This document shows, piece by piece, positions 49,769 through 58,918 of a DNA stretch of 64,000 nucleotides (position 1 is the first letter of the stretch; the number at the start of each line of letters is the position of its first letter). The notes beneath the pieces are model-generated. The model worked only from the letters and a program-made list of their open reading frames with translations, did not search any database and had not been told where the DNA came from. Location: the NCBI GenBank assembly GCA_020636325.1, contig JACJYC010000003.1:248001-312000 (forward strand). The letters are read 5' to 3'. The translations under genes and the position numbers were made by a program. This DNA is from Lewinellaceae bacterium (GTDB taxonomy: Bacteria > Bacteroidota > Bacteroidia > Chitinophagales > Saprospiraceae).

Positions 49769-51499
49769 TCAGTTGTTTTCCTTTCGGGTTTCCAAAACTT
49801 CCCGCAACAAGGGTCTTTCTTTCAGCAATTCTTCCTTTTTGACCCCCGTTGCCTTGGTCTGTTCAAGTACCTGCGGAAATTTGCGGGTATCGCGGGTCGC
49901 CTCCAATTGGATGGCGATGGCCTTTGAATTCCTGGAGTCGATGGCGAGGGCTTTGCCCGAAGCGTCGGCAGCCTCCTTTTTATCGCCCAGGTTGATGCTG
50001 GCTTCAGCTTTGTCGATCAGGGCATCCAGGTTTCTGGGGTCGCGTTGGAGGATGGCATCCGCCTTGACCTTGCGGTCTTCCTGTTCCTTTCTTTTGTCCT
50101 TGAGCTCAAGCACGCGCCGGTCCAGTATCCTGGAGGTTGATTCACCGTCGCTTGCCAGGGTATCGCCTTGCTGGACATTCTTATTGGGCGGCGTTCTGGA
50201 ATCGAGCACTTCCCTTACCCGTTTGAGGTCATTTTCTGCGTGGTCCACCTGGTCCATTTCCAGGAGAATGCCGGCGCGATTCAGCAGGGCGTCGGTATTT
50301 TCGGGTTTGTTTTCAATTTGCCGGGAAAGGTCGGATACCGCTTCAGCGTATTTTCCTTTTTTGTAGTAGATCATGGCCCGGTTGTTGAGTGCAAGCCAAT
50401 AATTCGGGTGTTGATCCAGTACCTTGTCCAGGGAGGTTTCGGCCTTATCCGGTTGCCCCATTTTCCAATAGCTGTCCGCCAGGGCCATGCCCGAAAGCAG
50501 CGAGGCGGATGAATCCTGGGTTTGGGCGGTGGACAGAATTTTGACTGCATTTTCTTCGTCGCCCGATTCGTGGGCCAACACGCCGAACAAGATCTGCAGG
50601 ATGGATTCTATTTTTTTGGTCGGCGCCCCTTCGGTTGCTATGCTGGACAGGGAAGTCACCGTATCCACTACGATGCCTTCCGTGGAGATGCTTGAAGCAT
50701 TGGATACTGTGCCGATATTGGCGTCATCGCCGATCACCAGTTTGCCGAATTGGAAATTGTCGCCGTTTTGAATAAAATTGTACCGCGTAGTGATGATGAT
50801 CCGGTCGTCTTTTTTTCGTTCGGTAGTTCCCCAGATCACCAGGTTGGAGTGGCATTGGCTGCCGGAGGTTTCCGCTTCCGAGTTGGTGCCCGGTAAAACT
50901 GAAAAATCGTCCGGTTGAATCTTCGGGTTCTGAATGCTGGCATTGATGGGAATGGATTCGCTGAAATCCGCTAACCGCGTTTTGATCTGTCCGTGGGTGT
51001 CGAGCACTTTGGTTGCATCGGCCTCAAGCGGCCTGAAGGGCCAGATCAATACATTGAAGACGGAATTTTTTGCAAAGGAAGGACACGGGCCGTCAGCTTG
51101 CTGCTGCTGCTCCCCGCCGTTGACAAAATAGAATGCGGCAGCCGTGATCAGGATCAGCAGAACCACTATACCGCCTATGGCGATATAGGATTTCTTCCGT
51201 GCAGCAGCTTGCGCCCGCGGTGATTCCAGCTGATCCAGCAGCAGGACCAGTTGATTGGTGATCTGATTGTAGGACAACTTGACGTTCTCCTGGCTGACAA
51301 TGCCGAGGGTCTCGTCCTTTTGGGTTTTTTCGAATTGCGACTTGATTTGCAACGCCAGGTTGGACAACTCCTTGTAGGCGCCCTTGCGTTCTTCCAGAAA
51401 AGAGTTTACGGTATCCACAGCCGATTCCAGTTCGGCGTTTGCGATCAGGTTTCTGACTTTGTCGATCAATTCAGTTTCGGGGAGCATTGTCGCTTTCAT
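49769..51499 (-). CDS. Membrane-anchored TPR protein with EAD-like N-terminal domain
   Basis: 576 residues. Residues 5-92 are helical (ELIDKVRNLIANAELESAV, then LDQLESPR) and follow the pattern of the small effector-associated (EAD11-like) death-fold domains: a short helical opener, then K.E.LGIVS.E...L.YNQI.N.L..LLD.L. One membrane helix lies at about 105-126. After it comes a periplasmic domain with two Cys (GPCPSF and SQCHSN), then at least four TPRs (about 340-420 and later). EADs recruit partners in bacterial conflict and signalling systems. No caspase-, NACHT- or toxin-like gene is adjacent. No clear promoter. Confidence 0.6.
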   Translation of the reverse strand: MKATMLPETELIDKVRNLIANAELESAVDTVNSFLEERKGAYKELSNLALQIKSQFEKTQKDETLGIVSQENVKLSYNQITNQLVLLLDQLESPRAQAAARKKSYIAIGGIVVLLILITAAAFYFVNGGEQQQQADGPCPSFAKNSVFNVLIWPFRPLEADATKVLDTHGQIKTRLADFSESIPINASIQNPKIQPDDFSVLPGTNSEAETSGSQCHSNLVIWGTTERKKDDRIIITTRYNFIQNGDNFQFGKLVIGDDANIGTVSNASSISTEGIVVDTVTSLSSIATEGAPTKKIESILQILFGVLAHESGDEENAVKILSTAQTQDSSASLLSGMALADSYWKMGQPDKAETSLDKVLDQHPNYWLALNNRAMIYYKKGKYAEAVSDLSRQIENKPENTDALLNRAGILLEMDQVDHAENDLKRVREVLDSRTPPNKNVQQGDTLASDGESTSRILDRRVLELKDKRKEQEDRKVKADAILQRDPRNLDALIDKAEASINLGDKKEAADASGKALAIDSRNSKAIAIQLEATRDTRKFPQVLEQTKATGVKKEELLKERPLLREVLETRKENN

Positions 51500-51568
51500 G
51501 ATTTAAAGGGCTAATATATAATTTTCCGCAGTCAGCCCCAAATTTTGTTTGTACAAGTCTTTCCCCAT

Positions 51569-53782
51569 TTACTTTTCTGCCAGCTCGGGAGCGGTATAAC
51601 TCCCATTTGCGGGCGGATCGTTCCGCAATTCGGCAACCCTGTCGGCTTTGATATCCTGCCGGCTGTCGCCGAAGGCGTTCTGCACAAAGTTCAGGATAGC
51701 GGCAATATCCCGGTCCCGGATTTCCTGGCTGGCGCCCAATGCCGGCATGGCGGTGTTGAACTGGTATTTTTGCCCCTGTATGGTGATGGGGCCGGTCAGT
51801 CCGAACAATGCAATCCGGATCAGGTTGTCGCTTTTACCCAGCACATAGTCCGATTTGTAAAGCGGGGGCGCCAAGGGGTCGAGGCCTTCTCCGTTCATGC
51901 CGTGGCAGCCGCTGCAATGCAGCCGGTATAGGGTCAGGCCGTCCTCGTTTTCGGGTTTGGAGCCCGGTACCGGCGTCGGCATGGAAGCCATTTGTTCCTG
52001 GGTGTCCTGGGCTTTTTCCAGAAATGCGTTTAAGGGGGAGTCCATCAGGTTTTTCGCTTTCAGGGTGGCTTGAAGGTCTTTTTCCAAACCTTCAACCCCG
52101 CTCACAATGGCTTCTGCCATGATGGTGTCCTGGGGGAATTTTGCGGCGGCGGTACACAACAGGTCGAAAATCTTAGCCTGATCAGCCGGAGCGTATTCGG
52201 CAACCGCATGCGCTGCGTGCCGGCGGGCAATGGGGTGTTCGCCGAGCAGCCATTGCTCCAGGTAGGGTGGGAGGGGGCCTTTCCCGGCCGACAGGCCCGA
52301 CAACCGGGCCACAGTGGCCTGTGCCTGGTCATCCGTGCTTTGGGCTGCGGCATTCAGGGTATTGCCATCGAGTTGGTCGAGGCCTTCCAGCGCCCATAGT
52401 GCCAGGATCTGCCGTCCCGGATCGGTCGGGTCGGCCGCCTTGGCCTTTAGGTTGGCGGGCAACACGCCGCCGAAAACGATCTTTTCCCGGGCTCGTTCCC
52501 TGACCCAGGCGTTGGGATGGTCCAGCAGGTCGGTCAGTTCTTCCGGCGTTTTGTTGGTGAGGTCAACAGGCGGCTGAACAGGCTGCTGACCGGCCGTCAC
52601 CCTGAGGATGCGGCCTTCGCCTACAATCGTATCCAGTCCCTTTTTTTCGATCTGCTCCCGGAGGTACGAGGTCATGTAGGTCTTATGCTGGATGATGCCC
52701 CGGTGAAAATCGACTATATACAGGGCGCCGTCGGGGCCGTTGTACAGATTGACCGGCCGGAAGGCGTCGTCGGTGGATGCCAGGAATTCCTTCCCTTGCC
52801 AGGCTTGCTGCGCGGTGATTTTTCCGTCGGCGGCGGACAGGATATTGCGTTTGACCAGGTTGGCCTCAGGCGCGCAAACAAAGGCGTTGTTGTCGTATTC
52901 CGCCGGGAATTGGCCGCCCCTGTAAATGACCGGCCCGCAGGCGGAGGTGAAGTCCACCACTTTCCCTTCCTCATCCAGAATGCCTTCCTGGTAACCCCGG
53001 TTCACGGCAGTTGCGTGCAGGGGATACAGCCGTTGATCACGCGTCAGCTGTTTGCCTGCGCCGTACCTGGGGCGATAATGCGGATTGGCGGTCAGTACGC
53101 CGGGCAGCATCCAGTCGCCGGCGAGCTGGTTGGAATTGTCGTTGAAATACAAGCGGCCGAAATCGTCATTGGAAATGCCCCATTGTCCGCGGAAAGCAGT
53201 CGGGGCTTTGATCCACTCCCCGTTGATGCGGCGGTAGCGGTACCTGCTTTTGGCGCAGTAGATCCAGTTGTCGTGGTTGAACAGGAGTCCGTTGGGCTGG
53301 TGCTCAACGTTGCCGCCTACGGCAAATAAGGAATCGACCAACACCTTTTCACCCGGCTGATCGCCGGCTTCGATGGGTACAAACCAAAGATTGGGGGGCT
53401 CAGCGTACAACAAGCCGTTGTATACCAGGGCAAGGGCGCGGGGCAGCACCAGCCCGTCGAGGAACACCTTGGCCCGGTCCGCCCGGCCGTCGCCGTCAGC
53501 GTCTTCCAGGATCGTGATCCGGCCGTTGGGCGCATCTTCGCCGTCGCCTGCAATGTCCGGCATATAACCCGGCATTTCAACCACCCATATCCGGGCGCGG
53601 TCGTCAAAAACCATCGCAACAGGCGATTGGATCAGGGGTTCTGCAGCGGCAACTGAGAGCTCAAAACCGGGTTCGATCCGGTAATTTTGGAAATCGATTG
53701 CGTGATCGTCATGATTGCTGCTGCATGCCATCAGACCAAACAGGCCGCAAACAGGAAAAAAAAGTCGGTAGGGAATTCCCAT
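51569..53782 (-). CDS. Cytochrome-c-tailed membrane-bound dehydrogenase (PVC-type), lipoprotein
   Basis: 737 residues from the ATG at 53782, giving the lipoprotein signal ending in LMAC. The N-terminal 400 residues form a soluble glucose/sorbosone dehydrogenase-like beta-propeller (VFDDRARIWVVEMPGY, NGLLFNHDNWIYCAKS, GALYIVDFHRGII). A helical HEAT-like linker follows (about 430-610). The C-terminus is a one-heme cytochrome c domain (HCSGCHGMNGEG, with axial Met in TAMPALG). Such enzymes oxidise sugars in the periplasm and pass electrons to the chain. It is divergent from the DUF1080 gene and is likely part of the sugar cluster 51.6-58.9 kb. Confidence 0.88.
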   Translation of the reverse strand: MGIPYRLFFPVCGLFGLMACSSNHDDHAIDFQNYRIEPGFELSVAAAEPLIQSPVAMVFDDRARIWVVEMPGYMPDIAGDGEDAPNGRITILEDADGDGRADRAKVFLDGLVLPRALALVYNGLLYAEPPNLWFVPIEAGDQPGEKVLVDSLFAVGGNVEHQPNGLLFNHDNWIYCAKSRYRYRRINGEWIKAPTAFRGQWGISNDDFGRLYFNDNSNQLAGDWMLPGVLTANPHYRPRYGAGKQLTRDQRLYPLHATAVNRGYQEGILDEEGKVVDFTSACGPVIYRGGQFPAEYDNNAFVCAPEANLVKRNILSAADGKITAQQAWQGKEFLASTDDAFRPVNLYNGPDGALYIVDFHRGIIQHKTYMTSYLREQIEKKGLDTIVGEGRILRVTAGQQPVQPPVDLTNKTPEELTDLLDHPNAWVRERAREKIVFGGVLPANLKAKAADPTDPGRQILALWALEGLDQLDGNTLNAAAQSTDDQAQATVARLSGLSAGKGPLPPYLEQWLLGEHPIARRHAAHAVAEYAPADQAKIFDLLCTAAAKFPQDTIMAEAIVSGVEGLEKDLQATLKAKNLMDSPLNAFLEKAQDTQEQMASMPTPVPGSKPENEDGLTLYRLHCSGCHGMNGEGLDPLAPPLYKSDYVLGKSDNLIRIALFGLTGPITIQGQKYQFNTAMPALGASQEIRDRDIAAILNFVQNAFGDSRQDIKADRVAELRNDPPANGSYTAPELAEK

Positions 53783-53881
53783 TAGTGAAAAAATTTTTAC
53801 TTTCGGCCAGGGCCAATAGTTTATCCGCAGTGCTCCATATCCGATTCCGGACCCCCAAAAGTACACCACTAATCTAAAAGA

Positions 53882-55255
53882 ATGATAAAACGTATCTTTT
53901 TGCTGCTGCCCGTGCTGGCTTTCATTTCCTTAAACGGACAAGAGGACGGTTGGTTTACCCTGTTTAACGGAAAAGACCTTACCGGTTGGTCCCAGCTGAA
54001 CGGCCAGGCGCCCTACAGGGTCGAAAATGGCGAAATTGTAGGGACCACCAAATCGGGTTCGCCCAATTCCTTTCTTTGCACCGACAAGAAATACGGCGAT
54101 TTTATCCTGGAACTCGAATACCTGGTCGATCCGACCATGAATTCGGGCATTCAGATCAGGAGCGAAAGCATCAAAACATACCAGAACGGCAGGGTCCATG
54201 GCTACCAGATCGAAATCGATCCGAGTACGCGGGCTTTTTCGGGTGGGATATATGACGAAGCCCGACGAGGATGGCTTTATCCCCTCTCCCTCAATCCCGC
54301 CGGCAAAACGGCTTTTAAACAAAGCCAGTGGAACCACCTTAGGGTTGAGGCGATCGGCCCCTCCATCAGGGTATGGCTCAACGGCATCAATACGGCCAAT
54401 ATTCAGGATGATATGACCCTGTCCGGATTTATCGCCCTGCAGGTCCACGCCATCGGCGGCGAAGCGGATGCCGGCAAGGAGATCCGCTGGCGGAATATCC
54501 GGCTGAAAACCGGGGACCTTGAAAAAGACCGCACGCCGATCGTTCCGGGCGTACACGAAGAAAATTTTCTGGTCAATCAGCTGTCCGATTACGAAAAACG
54601 AATGGGTTGGCGTTTGCTTTGGGACGGAAAAACAACAGGCGGATGGCGCAGCGCAAAAGGCGGGGCGTTCCCGCAAAGCGGTTGGCAGATCGATGACGGC
54701 GTATTGTCGGTCCTGGCTTCCGACGGCAGCGAATCAACCCATGGCGGCGACATCGTAACCGAGGAGGTGTTCAGCGATTTTGAACTACGGCTGGAATTCA
54801 GGATCACACCCGGCGCCAACAGCGGGATCAAGTATTTTGTCGATACGGACCTGAATAAAGGGGCCGGCTCAGCCATCGGCCCGGAATACCAGATCCTGGA
54901 TGACGAACGCCATCCGGACGCCAAGCTCGGCGTAAACGGCAACAGGACCATCGCCTCGCTTTATGACCTGATCCCGGCTGAAAATCTATCGCTCCCCGGG
55001 AAGGACAAACCCTTCAGGGGCGTCGGTGAGTGGAACCAGGCCAGGATCATTGCACGGGGCAATAAAGTGGAGCATTGGCTGAACCAGCACAAGGTCGTTG
55101 AATACGAACGGGGCACCCCGATGTGGCGCGCCCTGGTGGCGTACAGCAAGTACAAGACCTGGCCCGGTTTCGGCGAATTGCCGGCCGGTCATATCCTCCT
55201 GCAGGACCACGGCAACCTGGTTTCATTTCGCAGCATCAAAATAAAAATCCTTTAA
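53882..55255 (+). CDS. Tandem DUF1080 (3-keto-disaccharide hydrolase) protein
   Basis: 457 residues, signal MIKRIFLLLPVLAFISLNGQ. Two DUF1080 domains lie in series: residues 22-215 (GWFTLFNGKDLTGWSQLNG, SGIQIRSES, VHGYQIEIDPS) and about 245-457 (WRLLWDGKTTGGWRSAKGG, NSGIKYFVD, GPEYQILDDERHPD, WNQARIIARGNKVEHWLN). These concanavalin-like domains act as 3-keto-disaccharide hydrolases or bind oxidised sugars. Both copies keep the W/D/E aromatic core. The next gene (Gfo/Idh/MocA oxidoreductase) starts 3 bp after the stop, so they are cotranscribed; the pair fits a 3-keto-glycoside pathway. Confidence 0.9.
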   Translation: MIKRIFLLLPVLAFISLNGQEDGWFTLFNGKDLTGWSQLNGQAPYRVENGEIVGTTKSGSPNSFLCTDKKYGDFILELEYLVDPTMNSGIQIRSESIKTYQNGRVHGYQIEIDPSTRAFSGGIYDEARRGWLYPLSLNPAGKTAFKQSQWNHLRVEAIGPSIRVWLNGINTANIQDDMTLSGFIALQVHAIGGEADAGKEIRWRNIRLKTGDLEKDRTPIVPGVHEENFLVNQLSDYEKRMGWRLLWDGKTTGGWRSAKGGAFPQSGWQIDDGVLSVLASDGSESTHGGDIVTEEVFSDFELRLEFRITPGANSGIKYFVDTDLNKGAGSAIGPEYQILDDERHPDAKLGVNGNRTIASLYDLIPAENLSLPGKDKPFRGVGEWNQARIIARGNKVEHWLNQHKVVEYERGTPMWRALVAYSKYKTWPGFGELPAGHILLQDHGNLVSFRSIKIKIL

Positions 55256-55257
55256 TC

Positions 55258-56586
55258 GTGAGTACAAGACGAAAATTTATCCAACAAGCAGCTATCGGAA
55301 CGGCCGCCACGCTGGTTCCGGTTCCATTTTTTGCCAAAGGCTCGCCTGCCAAAAAAATTACCGTTGCTGTCATGGGCGTTCGAAGCCGGGGGTATGCCCT
55401 GGCCACCAATTACGCTCAAATGCCCGATACCGAAGTAGCCTATATCTGCGATGTAGATAAGGAATACCTGGAAAAAGGGTTGGACGCCGTGGAAAAACTC
55501 CAGGGCAAGCGCCCGAAAGGGGAAAAGGATATTCGCAAGGTATTGGAAGATAAATCCATCGATGCCCTCGTGATCGCCGCGCCCGATCACTGGCATGCGC
55601 CGGCAGCCCTCCTGGGGGTACAGGCCGGTAAGCATGTTTACGTCGAGAAACCCTGCGCGCACAACCCGAACGAAGGGGAAATGCTGGTAGCCGCCGAAAA
55701 GAAATACGGCCGGATCATCCAGATGGGCAACCAGCGCCGGTCGTGGAGCAAGGTCGTTGAAGGCATCAACGAACTGCATGCCGGCATCATCGGCCGGGTG
55801 TATTTTGCCAAAGGCTGGTACACCAATAACCGCGCTTCCATCGGTTTCGGCAAAGAAGTGCCCGTGCCGGACAAGCTGGACTGGGACCTGTGGCAGGGAC
55901 CTGCGCCGCGCACCGCTTACCACGACAATTACCACCCGTACGAATGGCATTGGTTCCGCCGCTGGGGTACCGGCGAGGCCCTCAACAACGGCACCCACGA
56001 GATCGATGTGATCCGCTGGGGGCTGGATGTGGATTACCCTTCGAAAGTGGTCGCCACCGGAGGCCGGTACCACTTCCGCGATGATTGGCAATTTCCCGAC
56101 ACCATGGTCGTCAATTTCGAATTTGACAAAGGCGCCGCCGCCAGCTGGGAAAGCAGGTCCTGCAACACTTATCCCATCGAAGGCGACAGCCGGGGCAATA
56201 TCTTCTTCGGAGAGAAAGGTTCCATGGTGATCATCGGCAACAATTATTCCGTTTACGACAATTCGCCGAAGCCCAACCTGATCAAATCCGTCAAGGAAGA
56301 ACGCAGCAATGCGACAGCGGTTTCCAACAATACCATGAGCCCGGACGCTAACCTGGACGGGGTGCATATCAAGAATTTCCTGGACGGCATCCGCGACGGC
56401 AAACCGGTCAGCAGCCCCGTGCACGAGGGCTTCAAGAGCGTGCTGATGTGCCAGTTGGGCAATATCTCCTGGATGACCGGCCGGCAACTCCATATCGACC
56501 CCCGCAACGGCCATATCATGGGCGATCCTGAAGCCATGGCGCATTGGTCGAGGGAGTATGAACCTGGCTGGGCGCCGGTTGTTTAA
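55258..56586 (+). CDS. Gfo/Idh/MocA family oxidoreductase with Tat signal
   Basis: 442 residues from the GTG at 55258, 3 bp after the DUF1080 stop; this start exposes the twin-arginine signal STRRKFIQQAAIGTAATLV. The frame is open further upstream, but that part reads through the DUF1080 gene. The NAD(P)-binding fold (VAVMGVRSRGYALATNY), the EKPCAHNPNEG segment with its catalytic Lys, and GTHEIDVIRWGL are typical. Tat export with bound cofactor fits periplasmic sugar oxidation, e.g. formation or use of 3-keto-glucosides, with the adjacent DUF1080 hydrolase and the cytochrome-tailed dehydrogenase. Confidence 0.93.
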   Translation: MSTRRKFIQQAAIGTAATLVPVPFFAKGSPAKKITVAVMGVRSRGYALATNYAQMPDTEVAYICDVDKEYLEKGLDAVEKLQGKRPKGEKDIRKVLEDKSIDALVIAAPDHWHAPAALLGVQAGKHVYVEKPCAHNPNEGEMLVAAEKKYGRIIQMGNQRRSWSKVVEGINELHAGIIGRVYFAKGWYTNNRASIGFGKEVPVPDKLDWDLWQGPAPRTAYHDNYHPYEWHWFRRWGTGEALNNGTHEIDVIRWGLDVDYPSKVVATGGRYHFRDDWQFPDTMVVNFEFDKGAAASWESRSCNTYPIEGDSRGNIFFGEKGSMVIIGNNYSVYDNSPKPNLIKSVKEERSNATAVSNNTMSPDANLDGVHIKNFLDGIRDGKPVSSPVHEGFKSVLMCQLGNISWMTGRQLHIDPRNGHIMGDPEAMAHWSREYEPGWAPVV

Positions 56587-56608
56587 CAGATCAGAGAACA
56601 TCGGGATC

Positions 56609-58912
56609 ATGAAAGTGCTGATTCGATTGTTAATGTGCATTGCGGTAACCTGGGCTTTCAAATGCGATGAGGCGGCTCCCGCCTCCGCATCGGCTCAGGA
56701 GGCCTCCGAAAACGGACCTTCCCGCAGGGATATGCGGTCCGCATACCGCCGGGCAGGCGCTGTTCAGATCGTTTACAGCACGGCTGATCCCGATGTTGTT
56801 CCGGTTTATTTGCAATACGCGGATTCCCTCCGGGCTAACCTGAGGGGGCGATTGGCGGTTTCGGTTCTTGCGGATTCGGATCTGTCCCTGGAAAAACTCC
56901 GGGAATCTCCGCTCATTCTCGTAGGGCGCAACTTCAAACAGGGTGCGATCGACAGCATCCTGAACGGATTGCCTTTTAAACTGTCAACCGGCAGCTGGGA
57001 ATTTGACGGTAAGGAATACACCGGCCCGGAATTGCTGTTCCGGCTCAATCAGTATCCCAACCCGCTCAACCGGCAAATGCCGGTGACCCTGATCAGCGCC
57101 AACCGGGATCAAAACCTCGCGGATTGGATTCGCCGGCAGAGCGGGAACGGGGGCGGCGGCTTCTTTTTCGGCGGTTGGGGGTATGAGATCTTTGACCGCA
57201 ACGAAACCGTTGCCTTGGGCGAATTCACCGACGGCTCCTGGACAATCGACCGGGCCAGCCAACGGGATTTTTCCAGGTACAGGGATACGCTCGCGCGATC
57301 GGCTCATTTTGTCTTCATCGACAAAGGCGCCGGCCTGACCGCCGATCAACTCAATGACCTGCAATCGGGGTGCGAAGCCGGCATTGCCAGGATCGGAGCT
57401 TATCTCGGAACGGACCGCCCGCTGCCTTCGATCCGGTATTACCTTTACGGCGCCGCGGAAGACAAAGGGCTTCAACTCAGGGATATGGACCCCGCCCAGG
57501 TCAACCCGGACAAGAATGAGGTGTATGTCCTGGCAACCCCTCCATTCAACGGCCAGACACTGCAGCCCGAAAACTACCTGGCGCTGAACGCCTGGCTGGG
57601 CAAAGCCTCCAAACCCTTTCTTGCACGGGGCCTGGCCGTCTTTTTTACCGAGGCATGGCACCAAAAAGGCTACACTTACTGGGCCGGCCGGCTGAATGAG
57701 TCCGGCAATCTTCCGGCGCTTCGGGAACTGCTGGATGATGAAGCCTTCAGCAGGGAATCCGGATTGGTGATGGATTGTTCCGCAGCTTCATTCTGCGCCT
57801 ACCTCCTGGATGCCTGGGGAAAGGAAAAATTCCTGGAGCAATACCGGGATTGGTCCCCGCCGGACCAGGCCGAAACGGATCGGCTCGAATCGGGCTGGAA
57901 AGCCTGGCTGACCCGCAACGGGGCCGGGGATGAACCCGTTTTCAAAATGAAACTGACCGCCCTCAAAGGCTTCAATTTTGCCCATGAAGGGTACCAGGTC
58001 TTCAACGGCTACGGCTCCCGGATGGCGGAAGCCTCCCTGACCAAACTCAGCAGGTTGGGCGCCAATACGGTCGCATTGGTGCCGTACGGGTTTATGCGCG
58101 ATGCCGACCGACCCGGATTCATCGGTGTTGATCATGGCGCCGGCGGCGAGAATGACGAATCCGTGATACAGTCTGCCTGGTTTGCGCACCGCAACGGATT
58201 GACTACCCTGCTAAAACCCCAGATCTGGGTTTCGAGGGGTTGGCCCGGGGATGTACAGATGACCTCGGAGGAGGACTGGAAACAATTCTTTGATTTCTAT
58301 TACCGCTGGATCCGGCATTATGCCCTGATGGCGGAAATGGAACATATGGACGCTCTGTGCATCGGGGTGGAATTTGCCAAGGCCACAGTCGGACATCCGG
58401 AAGCGTGGAAACAGATCATCCGGAAGATCCGGGGCATTTATTCCGGCCCGGTCACCTACGCCGCCAATTGGGGCGAGGAGTTTGAGAACCTGACTTTCTG
58501 GGATGAACTGGATTACATCGGGCTGGATTGTTATTATCCGCTCAGCGACAAACAATCGCCCGAAAAGAGCGAGCTGCAGGCGGCTTTCGCGAAGGTGTTG
58601 GATAAAGTGGAAAGGATCAGCCGGCAATACCATAAGCCGGTCATTTTTACGGAAATCGGATTCCGGAGCGTCGCCACGCCCTGGCGCAATCCGCACGCCG
58701 AAAGGGGCGACCGTCCGGTTGACCAGAAAGCCCAGGACCTCTGCTACGAAGTGGTCTTCGAGGGCCTGAGGGCCAAGCCTTGGGTCGCAGGCGTTCTGTG
58801 GTGGAAATGGCCCAGTTATCTGGACTATGACGGAGACGGCGGCGGCTGTTTTTCACCCAACAACAAGCTGGCGGAAGCAACCTTGAAAAAATGGTTCGGC
58901 CATCCGGAATAA
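56609..58912 (+). CDS. Lipoprotein with GH113-like catalytic domain and unknown N-terminal region
   Basis: 767 residues from the ATG at 56609, whose signal MKVLIRLLMCIAVTWAFKC ends at a lipobox-like Cys19. Residues about 30-440 match no family I know; the part around LARGLAVFFTEAWHQ looks like a peptidase-MA helix without the HExxH zinc site. Residues about 450-765 resemble the glycoside hydrolase family 113 (beta-mannanase-like) barrel: KGFNFAHEGYQVF, GANTVALVPYGFM, LLKPQIWVS, the acid/base Glu in CIGVEFAK and the nucleophile Glu in PVIFTEIGFRS. It follows the oxidoreductase gene by 22 bp in the same operon. Confidence 0.78.
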   Translation: MKVLIRLLMCIAVTWAFKCDEAAPASASAQEASENGPSRRDMRSAYRRAGAVQIVYSTADPDVVPVYLQYADSLRANLRGRLAVSVLADSDLSLEKLRESPLILVGRNFKQGAIDSILNGLPFKLSTGSWEFDGKEYTGPELLFRLNQYPNPLNRQMPVTLISANRDQNLADWIRRQSGNGGGGFFFGGWGYEIFDRNETVALGEFTDGSWTIDRASQRDFSRYRDTLARSAHFVFIDKGAGLTADQLNDLQSGCEAGIARIGAYLGTDRPLPSIRYYLYGAAEDKGLQLRDMDPAQVNPDKNEVYVLATPPFNGQTLQPENYLALNAWLGKASKPFLARGLAVFFTEAWHQKGYTYWAGRLNESGNLPALRELLDDEAFSRESGLVMDCSAASFCAYLLDAWGKEKFLEQYRDWSPPDQAETDRLESGWKAWLTRNGAGDEPVFKMKLTALKGFNFAHEGYQVFNGYGSRMAEASLTKLSRLGANTVALVPYGFMRDADRPGFIGVDHGAGGENDESVIQSAWFAHRNGLTTLLKPQIWVSRGWPGDVQMTSEEDWKQFFDFYYRWIRHYALMAEMEHMDALCIGVEFAKATVGHPEAWKQIIRKIRGIYSGPVTYAANWGEEFENLTFWDELDYIGLDCYYPLSDKQSPEKSELQAAFAKVLDKVERISRQYHKPVIFTEIGFRSVATPWRNPHAERGDRPVDQKAQDLCYEVVFEGLRAKPWVAGVLWWKWPSYLDYDGDGGGCFSPNNKLAEATLKKWFGHPE

Positions 58913-58918
58913 AGCATT

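Noticed and set aside
55123..55257. Earlier start for the Gfo/Idh/MocA gene
   Set aside because: This part lies inside the DUF1080 gene and reads as a shadow; the GTG at 55258 gives a clean twin-arginine signal.
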